Below are positions 8,059-15,854 of a stretch of DNA of 64,000 nt, one piece after another. The translations under genes were made by a program, and so were the position numbers. The DNA is from Steroidobacter gossypii (GTDB lineage Bacteria > Pseudomonadota > Gammaproteobacteria > Steroidobacterales > Steroidobacteraceae), in the NCBI RefSeq assembly GCF_016801985.1, contig NZ_JAEVLS010000001.1, positions 1,240,001 to 1,304,000 on the forward strand, read 5' to 3'. The notes under the pieces are model-generated. The model saw only the letters and a program-made list of their open reading frames with translations. It was not told the origin of the DNA and ran no database searches. The first letter of the stretch is position 1. Every line of letters starts with the position of its first letter.

Positions 8059-8931
8059 TTAACGTTTCGTGCGAGTCAAAACACTCAGGGGCACCCGCAC
8101 TTCGTCGCCGGCCCGACGCCGTGGACGCAGCTCGGTCGCCCAGGCATGACCGTAGACCACTTCCACCGAGACCGATAGTGCGCCCTTTTCCGGGGTGGGC
8201 CGGACCGCCTCTCGCAGCGATGCCAGGTGACCCTTCGGAGTCAGTCCGCGGCTTCGGCCGTGCGCCAGGTTGGTCGAGCCCGTTGCCGTCAGCTCCTGCA
8301 TCAACGCATCGAGGTGGGGGTAAGTTACCGTCAGCCTCTCGGTATCCATCACCGGCTCGGCGAGCCCGGCGCGGACCAGGGCGTCACCCAGATCGTGCAT
8401 GTCGATGAAGCGGTGAACATGGGGGTGTGGGTCGATTTTGCGCCAGCTTTCGCGCAACTCGCGCAAAGTATCCGGGCCCAGGGTGGCGAAGGTCAGCAAC
8501 CCGCCCGGCTGCAGCACCCGGCGCATCTCCTGGAACACGGCGTCTGGATCGTGGCACCACTCCAGCATCAGATTGCTGAAGACCAGCTGCGCACTGGCGT
8601 CCTTGATCGGCAGCTTGTGCGCGTCGGCGATCACCCGGTGGAAGCGCTTCAACCAGCTCTGTCGGCGGTTCGCTTCTTCGAGCATGCGGGGCGCGATGTC
8701 GAGAGCGATGACTTCCGCGGTTTTGTAGCGCTGTTTGAGCGCCTTGCTCGCGTGACCGGTCCCCGCGCCGAGGTCCAAGACCACCTTCGGCTGCAGCTTT
8801 ACGAGATCGAGCCGCTCGAGCAGGCGATTGCGGATTTCAGTCGGCACTGCGGCCGCGGCGTCATAGCCGGTCGCGGCCTTATTGAAAGAGCGGCGGACGC
8901 GCGCGGGGTCAAGGTAGAACTCATCGGGCAT
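8059..8931 (-). CDS. bioC: Malonyl-[ACP] O-methyltransferase BioC
   Basis: 290-residue class I SAM methyltransferase. The N terminus VRRSFNKAATGYDAAA is typical of BioC, followed by SAM motif I (VLDLGAGTGHASKAL) and the conserved LMLEWCHDPDAVFQEMRRVL. BioC methylates malonyl-ACP so that the fatty-acid machinery can build the pimeloyl chain for biotin. It starts 13 bp after bioB on the same strand, forming a bioB-bioC operon. Confidence 0.95.
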   Translation of the reverse strand: MPDEFYLDPARVRRSFNKAATGYDAAAAVPTEIRNRLLERLDLVKLQPKVVLDLGAGTGHASKALKQRYKTAEVIALDIAPRMLEEANRRQSWLKRFHRVIADAHKLPIKDASAQLVFSNLMLEWCHDPDAVFQEMRRVLQPGGLLTFATLGPDTLRELRESWRKIDPHPHVHRFIDMHDLGDALVRAGLAEPVMDTERLTVTYPHLDALMQELTATGSTNLAHGRSRGLTPKGHLASLREAVRPTPEKGALSVSVEVVYGHAWATELRPRRRAGDEVRVPLSVLTRTKR

Positions 8932-8944
8932 GGCCCGATGAATC

Positions 8945-10003
8945 TTACCCGCTAATCGCGAGCTGCTCGTCCTCCAAGCGGCGCGAGCAGGTCGGCGCGC
9001 TCTGCTGGGCCAGCGGCTCCGCGGTGATGCCGAGCTTGGCGAACAGTTTGCGGTCCTGATCCTCTTCCGGATTTTCAGTGGTCAGCAGCTTGTCGCCGTA
9101 GAAAATCGAATTCGCGCCGGCCAGGAAGCACAGTGCCTGCGTCTCGTCGCTCATGCCGGAACGGCCCGCCGACAGACGCACGTGCGCCTTCGGCATGAGC
9201 AAGCGCGCGACGGCGATCACGCGCACAAAATCGAGCGCGTCGGGCTTTTCCGCGCCATAGAGCGGCGTGCCCGGGACCTGCATGAGCTGATTGATCGGCA
9301 CGCTATCCGGGTGCTGAGGCAAGGTCGCCAGCGTATGTAGCAGCTCCGCGCGATCCTGCTCCTTCTCGCCCAGACCGAGGATGCCGCCACAACACACATT
9401 GATTCCGGCGTTACGCACGGCTTCGAGCGTGTCGAGCCGATCCTGATAGGTGCGCGTGGTGATGACTTTCTTGTAGTGAGACTCGGATGTGTCGAGGTTG
9501 TGATTGTAGTAATCCAGCCCCGCGTCCTTGAGCTGATGTGCCTGTTCCGGCGTCAGCATGCCAAGCGTCACGCACGTTTCCATGCCCATCGCCCGCACGC
9601 CTTTGATCATTTCGACGATCTGCGCCAGCTGCTTGGGCTTCGGGCTGCGATATGCGGCGCCCATGCAGAAGCGGGTCGCGCCATTCGCCTTGGCGGCGCG
9701 CGCTTTTTCCATCACGTCATCCAGGTCCATCAGCGGCTCGGATTTCAGGCCGGTCTCGAAGCGGATGCTCTGCGAGCAGTAGGAACAATCTTCCGGGCAG
9801 GCGCCGGTCTTGATCGACAGCAGCGTGCTGATCTGCACCTGGTTCGGGTCGAAGTACAGCCGATGCACCCGCTGCGCGTGATAGAGCAGATCGGAAAACG
9901 GTAGCGCGAATAGCTCGCGCACTTCATCCAGCGACCAATCGGTGCGCACCGCGCCCAGGCGATCGATCAGGGTAGCGCTGCGCGCGGCTTCGGAACGGGT
10001 CAT
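8945..10003 (-). CDS. bioB: Biotin synthase
   Basis: 352 residues from the ATG at 10003; an in-frame ATG at 10057 would add 18 residues that do not look conserved. It is a radical SAM enzyme with the CxxxCxxC cluster in [12 protein letters not shown], and with [23 protein letters not shown] and a C-terminal Fe-S region ([20 protein letters not shown]) typical of BioB. It inserts sulfur into dethiobiotin. It diverges from comF across a 119-bp gap. No clear BirA operator is visible there. Confidence 0.96.
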   Translation of the reverse strand: MTRSEAARSATLIDRLGAVRTDWSLDEVRELFALPFSDLLYHAQRVHRLYFDPNQVQISTLLSIKTGACPEDCSYCSQSIRFETGLKSEPLMDLDDVMEKARAAKANGATRFCMGAAYRSPKPKQLAQIVEMIKGVRAMGMETCVTLGMLTPEQAHQLKDAGLDYYNHNLDTSESHYKKVITTRTYQDRLDTLEAVRNAGINVCCGGILGLGEKEQDRAELLHTLATLPQHPDSVPINQLMQVPGTPLYGAEKPDALDFVRVIAVARLLMPKAHVRLSAGRSGMSDETQALCFLAGANSIFYGDKLLTTENPEEDQDRKLFAKLGITAEPLAQQSAPTCSRRLEDEQLAISG

Positions 10004-10122
10004 ATCCACGACAAACCTCGAGTTAATCGGTGCCGTGGCTGGCTCGACAGGCTCCATGCTCGTTCCGCCGCCACGGGGACGTTGGCGGAAGTATTCGTGG
10101 CGGTCGGGAAGCCTGTCAACCG

Positions 10123-10899
10123 ATGTTCAGAACTGCAGTCGACATTATAGCGCGGCTGATGGTCGCCGCCGGGCGGCAACTGTGGCCGCCGCGCTGTGCG
10201 CTTTGCGGCCTATCTGGTCAGGAAGATCTCGATCTGTGCGCCGGTTGCGAAGGCGATCTGCCGATCAACGATAGCTGTTGCGAGCACTGCGCCGAGCCGT
10301 TGCCGCGCGAGTTGACCAAGCCGGCGCTTTGTGGCGCGTGTTCCACCCATCCACCCGTGTTCGATGCTGGTGTCGCGCCGTATCTGTATCGCTTTCCGGT
10401 GGATCGCATGATTCAGGGGCTCAAGTATCGCCGCGATCTGCCGTACGGCCGGATCCTGGGTTCTTTGCTTGCGCGTCATCTGGCCGGTCGGAACACACGA
10501 CCGGAACTGGTGATTCCGGTGCCGCTGGCGCCGCTGCGCTATCGGGAGCGAGGTTTCAACCAGGCTCGTGAGTTGGCGCAGCCGGTGTGCAAGTTGCTCG
10601 AACTCGATCTGCGTAGCGACTTGCTGGTTCGCCATCGCGAGACGCGCGAGCAGGCGGCGCTGGATCGTAGTGAGCGACTGAAGAATACCCAGCGTGCTTT
10701 TTCGCTCATCGCTCCACTCGATGCGCGTCATGTGGCGATCGTTGATGACGTGGTCACGACCGGCAGCACCGTCAACGAAATCGCCAAGGTGTTGCGGGCT
10801 GCCGGCGCGCAATGGATCGAAGTGTGGGCCGTGGCCCGCCCCGCTCAACGAAACGTGTATTCCAGCAATATGCCGATGAACACCGACATGCCGAAGTAG
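10123..10899 (+). CDS. ComF family phosphoribosyltransferase-like protein
   Basis: 258 residues from the ATG at 10123. An N-terminal zinc-ribbon-like region has paired cysteines (CALCGL, CAGCE, CCEHC, CGAC), followed by a PRTase-like domain with RERGFNQA and the PRPP loop [13 protein letters not shown]. ComF/GntX-type proteins are linked to DNA uptake or phosphogluconate use, but the reaction here is unknown. Divergent from bioB. Its last 18 codons overlap the 3' end of the convergent ubiA gene by 55 bp. Confidence 0.9.
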   Translation: MFRTAVDIIARLMVAAGRQLWPPRCALCGLSGQEDLDLCAGCEGDLPINDSCCEHCAEPLPRELTKPALCGACSTHPPVFDAGVAPYLYRFPVDRMIQGLKYRRDLPYGRILGSLLARHLAGRNTRPELVIPVPLAPLRYRERGFNQARELAQPVCKLLELDLRSDLLVRHRETREQAALDRSERLKNTQRAFSLIAPLDARHVAIVDDVVTTGSTVNEIAKVLRAAGAQWIEVWAVARPAQRNVYSSNMPMNTDMPK

Positions 10900-12956
10900 T
10901 TGTTGTTGAGAAACGCGCGGAAGCACTTGTCCGGTTTGCGGTCGCGGATCAGCAGCTGTTGATACAAAGCAAACATCGCCGCGAATGCCAGGCCCAGTCC
11001 GTACCACAGGCCGAGCTCCATCTCGTGCCCGATCAGCCACAAACCCAGCAGCGTCATCAATTGCATGATGCCGATGATGAAGCGGTCCGCGTCGCCGAAC
11101 AGAATGGCGCTCGAGCGGATGCCGAGCTTCTTGTCGTCTTCTCGATCCACCATCGCGTACATGGTGTCGTACGCTACGGTCCATGCGACGCCCGCAAGAA
11201 ACATCACGATGGCGATGCGCGACACCTGATTGGTCTGTGCGGCGAACGCCATTGGCACCGACCAGGTGAATGCGATGCCCAGGTAGGCTTGGGGCATCGG
11301 GAAGAAACGTTTGAAGAAAGGGTAGGTGACGACCAGGATGCCGCCTGCCAGCGTCAGCCACTGCGCCAATTCGTTCAGCGTCAGGGCGAGGCCGAGTGCG
11401 ATGAGACCCAGGGCCGCGCAGATCGCTATAGCTTCCATCGGATCGACCGCGCCGGTGACCAGCGGGCGATCTTTCGTGCGCTGCACGTGACCGTCGAAGT
11501 TGCGGTCGGCGAAATCGTTGATCGCGCAGCCCGCGGAGCGTGTCAGCACGGTGCCGAGGACGAACACGATGAATACGTGTGGATCGGGGCGACCGCTCGA
11601 GGATATCCATAGCGCCCACAGCACCGGCCACATCAGCAGCCAGATACCGATCGGCTTGTTCAATCTCGTCAGTGCTCCATAGGCACTGAGCTTTGCCCCT
11701 GCTCCTGGCAGGATCTCGGTGACGAATGCCGTCGCCGCGATCTTGTGACCGAGCCAACGCAAACGTTCCTTCACGGGCGCGAGCGGCTGGCTCGGCTGCC
11801 TGATTTCGATGTCCGGCGCTAGCGTCGGCTTCGCCGCGGCCATCTTCACCGTCTTGACGTACTCACCCGCCGCCCCGGCCGCCCTCGCGGCCTTCGCCGG
11901 CTCCGCCAACGTCGAGCCGGTCGTTCTCGTCGTTTCCGGCTGCGCCGGCGCCGCCGCCTTTGCCGCTGGCGTTTCGTCCTGCGCCGAAGCGTGCGAGCTC
12001 GATGATGAATGCGCCCCCGCCTTCGCCGCGCCCTTCGCAGTCTCGTGCGGTGACGGCGCGTTCGGGGTGCCCCTTACATTGTCATGCTGAGGCGGCACAT
12101 TCGCCGTGGTCGCTGCGACTTTCACACGTTCATGGTGTGTGGGCGAACTGGGAGCCTGCGTTTTCGTTGCTTCGACTCGCGGCGGCATCGCTGCGGCAAC
12201 AGCTGGCGCATGCGTCCTCGCCGTCTCAGGTTGCGTCGCCGCTTTCGAAGCCGGCGAGGTCGTCACATCTTTCAGCGGCGGCGGTGTTGCTACTTGAGGC
12301 GCGGTCGGCTTCGCAGGCTCATGATGCGCCGGTGAGATCGCTGGCGGCGGAGTGGTTACGTCACTTCGCGGTGGTGACACTACATGAGGCGCGGCAGGCT
12401 CGTGATTTGGCGGCGGGCTAGCCGGAGGAGAAGGGGTCACATCACTGTGCGGCGGTGAGGGCGCCGAAGTGGAGGACTTTGAGGCTTCCTGGTGTGCCAA
12501 CGCTGCCGAAGCGAATGTTGTCGGTCCGGAATGGGCTGTCGTGGGTGCCGGTTTAGTCAGCGACTCATGCGAAGGCGATGTATCAGATGGCGCGGGCCCC
12601 GAGGGGCCCGCGGCCGCAGTTGCCACCGCCGGTTGCGCGGGCGAAGACGACGCGGGTGCCGTCTTCGGCGGCTCGACGCGCGGAGGCGCCGCGGACTTGG
12701 CCTTCTTAGAAGTCTCGCGACGTGGGGCCGCAGTCTTCACGCGATCAGAAGCAGAAGGAGCAGCACCAGCCGGCTGACCCGGTGCAGCCGAGGCGGGCGG
12801 CAGGACATGAAGCGGCTGCGTCTTGTCAGGCTGGTGACCCACCGAAGGCGCAGCGTTCAGCAAATCCATCTGCGCAGCGCCCGACTTGGGCGCAGCCTCC
12901 GCCGCGGCCGAGGGCTGCGTCGAATCGGGTTTGTGCGCGTTTTGTGGGTCTGTCAC
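10845..12956 (-). CDS. ubiA: 4-hydroxybenzoate polyprenyltransferase UbiA with a very long N-terminal extension
   Basis: The C-terminal part, about residues 395-703, is a normal UbiA: many membrane helices, the first Asp motif in NDFADRNFD and the second in VDREDDKKLG. It prenylates 4-hydroxybenzoate in ubiquinone synthesis. The frame stays open upstream to a GTG at 12956, 12 bp after recG, adding a Pro/Ala/Thr/Ser/His-rich, probably disordered region of about 370 residues with degenerate repeats. No strong ribosome site precedes the GTG. An internal ATG at 11843 (Met372) would give a 332-residue enzyme of nearly usual length. The UbiA call is secure; the start is not. Confidence 0.85.
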   Translation of the reverse strand: MTDPQNAHKPDSTQPSAAAEAAPKSGAAQMDLLNAAPSVGHQPDKTQPLHVLPPASAAPGQPAGAAPSASDRVKTAAPRRETSKKAKSAAPPRVEPPKTAPASSSPAQPAVATAAAGPSGPAPSDTSPSHESLTKPAPTTAHSGPTTFASAALAHQEASKSSTSAPSPPHSDVTPSPPASPPPNHEPAAPHVVSPPRSDVTTPPPAISPAHHEPAKPTAPQVATPPPLKDVTTSPASKAATQPETARTHAPAVAAAMPPRVEATKTQAPSSPTHHERVKVAATTANVPPQHDNVRGTPNAPSPHETAKGAAKAGAHSSSSSHASAQDETPAAKAAAPAQPETTRTTGSTLAEPAKAARAAGAAGEYVKTVKMAAAKPTLAPDIEIRQPSQPLAPVKERLRWLGHKIAATAFVTEILPGAGAKLSAYGALTRLNKPIGIWLLMWPVLWALWISSSGRPDPHVFIVFVLGTVLTRSAGCAINDFADRNFDGHVQRTKDRPLVTGAVDPMEAIAICAALGLIALGLALTLNELAQWLTLAGGILVVTYPFFKRFFPMPQAYLGIAFTWSVPMAFAAQTNQVSRIAIVMFLAGVAWTVAYDTMYAMVDREDDKKLGIRSSAILFGDADRFIIGIMQLMTLLGLWLIGHEMELGLWYGLGLAFAAMFALYQQLLIRDRKPDKCFRAFLNNNYFGMSVFIGILLEYTFR
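12027..12464 (-). repeat. Degenerate Pro-rich repeats encoded in the UbiA extension
   Basis: About residues 165-310 of the long frame contain a loose 27-31-residue repeat. A PP-x-x-DVT element recurs at residues 172-174, 199-201 and 230-232 (position of DVT), each followed by a Pro-rich stretch and a HEP/HER/HET element (185-187, 212-214, 275-277, 304-306). The repeats are recognisable at protein level, which suggests the frame is, or recently was, translated. Confidence 0.55.
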
Positions 12957-12968
12957 GAAGCTAACCGT

Positions 12969-15095
12969 CTACACCTTGCCGAATCGCTCACCCTGGCCAA
13001 TCCATCGCCGCAGCAGCGGCGCAATGTTGGCCTCATTTTGGGCAAGCATCAATTCCGCCACTTCCTGAACCTTCGGCAACAGGTCCGAGTCGCGCACCAG
13101 ATCCGCCACGCGCATCTGCATGAGGCCGGTCTGCTTGGTCCCAAGCAGCTCGCCAGGGCCGCGCAACTCCAGGTCCCGGCGTGAAATCTCGAAGCCGTCA
13201 TTGGTAGCCCGCATGACAGACAATCTCTCACGCGCCACCTCAGTGAGCGGCGTCCGATACAACAACACGCAAGTGCTCTCCGCGGCGCCTCGGCCAACGC
13301 GGCCGCGGAGCTGATGCAGCTGAGCCAGGCCCATGCGCTCGGCATTCTCGATCACCATCAAGCTCGCATTCGGCACGTCGACACCGACTTCGATGACCGT
13401 GGTCGCGACCAGCAAGTCGATCGCACCTTCCTTGAAGCGCCCCATGACCGCGTCCTTCTCTTTGGGCGACATGCGGCCATGAACCAGCCCGACCTTCAAC
13501 TCCTGCAAAGCTTCGGCGAGTATCGCGGCAGTCTCCTCCGCCGCCTGCGCTTCGAGCTGATCCGACTCTTCAATGAGCGGGCACACCCAATACGCCTGAC
13601 GTTTTTGTTTGCACGCGTCCCGAATCCGCAGCACGACCTCATCGCGCCTGTTCTCGGGCAGGGCTACGGTCTTCACCGGCGTGCGCCCGGGCGGCAACTC
13701 GTCGATCACCGACACATCGAGATCCGCATACGCGGTCATGGCCAACGTTCGCGGAATCGGCGTGGCGGTCATGATGAGCTGATGAGGATATCGTCCGGAC
13801 GCAAGCCCCTTCTCACGTAACAACAAACGTTGATGCACGCCGAAGCGATGCTGTTCGTCCACGATGACCAGGCCCAGCCGTCGAAACTCCACTTCCTGTT
13901 GAAACAACGCGTGCGTACCGATCGCGATCTTCGCCTCTCCCGACGCAAGATCCGCGAGCGAACGAGCTCGAGCCGCCGCGGCTCTCTTGCCCGTGATCAG
14001 CGCAGGGAATAACTCCAGCGGCGCCAGCCAGTTGGTGAAGTTCCGAGCATGTTGTTCCGCTAGCAATTCCGTCGGCGCCATCACGGCGACTTGGAAGCCA
14101 GACTCCACCGCTCGCAACGCAGCCAGCGCCGCAACTAACGTTTTCCCACAGCCCACGTCGCCCTGTACCAGGCGAAGCATCGGGCTCGCTTGCGAAAGAT
14201 CGCGCTCGATATCGCGCCACGCGCGCGTTTGCGCGCCCGTGGGCTTGAACGGCAATGTTTGCAGGAAGCGATCGATCAGCGGCTCACTCACCGTGAACTT
14301 CCAGCCCGGATCTCGCTGAATCTCACGTCGCAGAAGCCGCAGGCTCAATTGATGGGCGAGCAGCTCCTCGAAGGCCAGCCGCCGCTGCATCGGATGCTGA
14401 CCGGTAGCCAACAAGTCCAGATCGGCATCCGGCGGCGGACGATGCACGTACTGAAGCGCATCACGCAGCGGCGGCAGTTGCAACTGCGCCAGTACCGCCG
14501 GCGGAATCCAATCCTGCACCGATCGATTCGCAAACTCCCGCAAGGCCATGGCTGTGAGCTGTCGCAATCGCCCCTGCTGCACGCCTTCCGTCAGTGGATA
14601 AATCGGCGTGAGCACTTCTTCATTCGCAGCCGGCGCATCGCTGGCTACGCGCCGATATTCGGGATGCACGATCTCCATTCCGCTCGGTCCCCGCCGAATC
14701 TCGCCATAGCACCGCAGGCGCGTGCCGCGAGTCATCTGTTCATACTGCGAGTTGCTGAAATGAAAGAAGCGCAACGTCAACCAGCCCGATCCATCGCCGA
14801 TTCGACACAACAACTGCCGTCGGCCGCGGAATGCGATCTCCGCGAGCTGGACTTCGCCTTCCACCACGGCGCGGTCGCCATGACGAAGTGAGCCGATGGG
14901 TACGACTTGGGTGCGGTCTTCGTATCGTAGCGGGAGCAGGAACAGCAGATCCTGAATGGTGGTGATGCCCAGCTTCGCCAGCTTCCCAGCCAGCGCATCG
15001 CCCACGCCCCGCAGCGTCGTCACTGGACGGATTTCGGGCGACACCGCAGCCGCAGGCAATTCAGTTCGCTTGCTCTTGGAAGGGGAGGGGTTCAT
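12969..15095 (-). CDS. recG: ATP-dependent DNA helicase RecG
   Basis: 708 residues, usual length. An N-terminal wedge domain (LRGVGDALAGKLAKLG, OB-fold region) is followed by superfamily 2 helicase motifs: Walker A GDVGCGKT, DEQH box (VIVDEQHRFG), TATPIPRTLAMT, and the C-terminal HQLRGRVGRG and GPGELLGTKQ. RecG remodels stalled replication forks and branched DNA. It follows the spoT-ridA genes on the same strand, separated from ridA by the palindromic repeat at 15209-15367, and lies 12 bp before the ubiA frame. Confidence 0.98.
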   Translation of the reverse strand: MNPSPSKSKRTELPAAAVSPEIRPVTTLRGVGDALAGKLAKLGITTIQDLLFLLPLRYEDRTQVVPIGSLRHGDRAVVEGEVQLAEIAFRGRRQLLCRIGDGSGWLTLRFFHFSNSQYEQMTRGTRLRCYGEIRRGPSGMEIVHPEYRRVASDAPAANEEVLTPIYPLTEGVQQGRLRQLTAMALREFANRSVQDWIPPAVLAQLQLPPLRDALQYVHRPPPDADLDLLATGQHPMQRRLAFEELLAHQLSLRLLRREIQRDPGWKFTVSEPLIDRFLQTLPFKPTGAQTRAWRDIERDLSQASPMLRLVQGDVGCGKTLVAALAALRAVESGFQVAVMAPTELLAEQHARNFTNWLAPLELFPALITGKRAAAARARSLADLASGEAKIAIGTHALFQQEVEFRRLGLVIVDEQHRFGVHQRLLLREKGLASGRYPHQLIMTATPIPRTLAMTAYADLDVSVIDELPPGRTPVKTVALPENRRDEVVLRIRDACKQKRQAYWVCPLIEESDQLEAQAAEETAAILAEALQELKVGLVHGRMSPKEKDAVMGRFKEGAIDLLVATTVIEVGVDVPNASLMVIENAERMGLAQLHQLRGRVGRGAAESTCVLLYRTPLTEVARERLSVMRATNDGFEISRRDLELRGPGELLGTKQTGLMQMRVADLVRDSDLLPKVQEVAELMLAQNEANIAPLLRRWIGQGERFGKV

Positions 15096-15208
15096 TCACT
15101 GAATAGTGTACGGCAGGAGACGCGCTGATCGTGCCGATGAAGTGGCTGATGGTCTCAGCCGTGCAGATGCCGCGAGTTTCAGGCGCCTGAAGCGCCGCGG
15201 ACGTCTCG

Positions 15209-15367
15209 GCGGTGGCTGTCGGGGGGAAGTGTCCTCCCGGCAAATGGGATCAACAGGGACGTTGACCCATTAGCGCTACATGGACGTACAAGCAACGCGC
15301 CGCGCGACAGCGCAGGCGCGGCGGGTGCAGCGGTGCCGGGAGGACACTTCCCCCCGGCAGCCGCCGC
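15209..15367. repeat. Dispersed palindromic repeat, copy A
   Basis: Two 34-nt arms (15209-15242 and 15334-15367) pair almost completely. The inner 22 nt of each arm (15221-15242 with 15334-15355) are perfectly complementary; the rest pairs with two G-T wobbles. The 91-nt loop holds its own hairpin (TGGGATCAAC / GTTGACCCA). The loop is nearly identical to the copy at 40240-40389, while the outer arm bases differ but still pair. It fills most of the 300-bp gap between recG and ridA; I see no gene there. Confidence 0.9.
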
Positions 15368-15396
15368 GAGCCACCGTAACCTCTGACAGTCCGAGC

Positions 15397-15780
15397 TCAG
15401 TCGAGCTCAACAATACAATCGATCTCGACGTTCGCATTCTTCGGCAGCGCCGACACCTGCACCGTCACCCGAGACGGATAAGGCTCGCTGAAATATTCCG
15501 CCATGATCTTGTTCAACGTCGGAAAGATCCCGAAGTCGAGAATGAACACGGTAGCGCGTGTGACCTGAGAGAAGTTACCGCCAGCCGCTGTGACGATCGC
15601 TTTGAGATTGTCGAACACACGACGAATCTCGACCTCGATCGAGCTCTGTTGCATTTCGCCGGTGGCCGGATCGAGAGCGATCTGGCCCGAGACGTACACC
15701 GTCTTGCCGACCTTTACCGCCTGGGAGTAGGTGCCGATGGCCTTGGGAGCATTCGGAGTGGAGATAACTTCGCGCGCCAT
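15397..15780 (-). CDS. ridA: RidA family reactive intermediate deaminase
   Basis: 127 residues, full length for the YjgF/YER057c/UK114 family. Family motifs include the N terminus ISTPNAPKAIGTYSQAV, VSGQIALDP, and the C-terminal active-site region with the conserved Arg (YPSRVTVQVSALPK) and Glu (ANVEIDCIVEL). RidA hydrolyses 2-aminoacrylate and related enamines made by PLP enzymes. It lies 74 bp after spoT, at the place taken by other genes in the E. coli spoT-recG cluster. Confidence 0.96.
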   Translation of the reverse strand: MAREVISTPNAPKAIGTYSQAVKVGKTVYVSGQIALDPATGEMQQSSIEVEIRRVFDNLKAIVTAAGGNFSQVTRATVFILDFGIFPTLNKIMAEYFSEPYPSRVTVQVSALPKNANVEIDCIVELD

Positions 15781-15854
15781 GATGAACCAACCGTTGATGA
15801 CGAGGAGCGCGGATTTTGCGCGCGTTCGCGCGCAATGACCACCTTGGGTTTGAA

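Noticed and set aside
12492-13184. A 230-codon Arg-rich plus-strand frame across the UbiA extension and recG end
   Set aside because: Extreme Arg content and overlap with recG coding sequence mark it as a shadow. This does not prove the opposite UbiA extension is translated.
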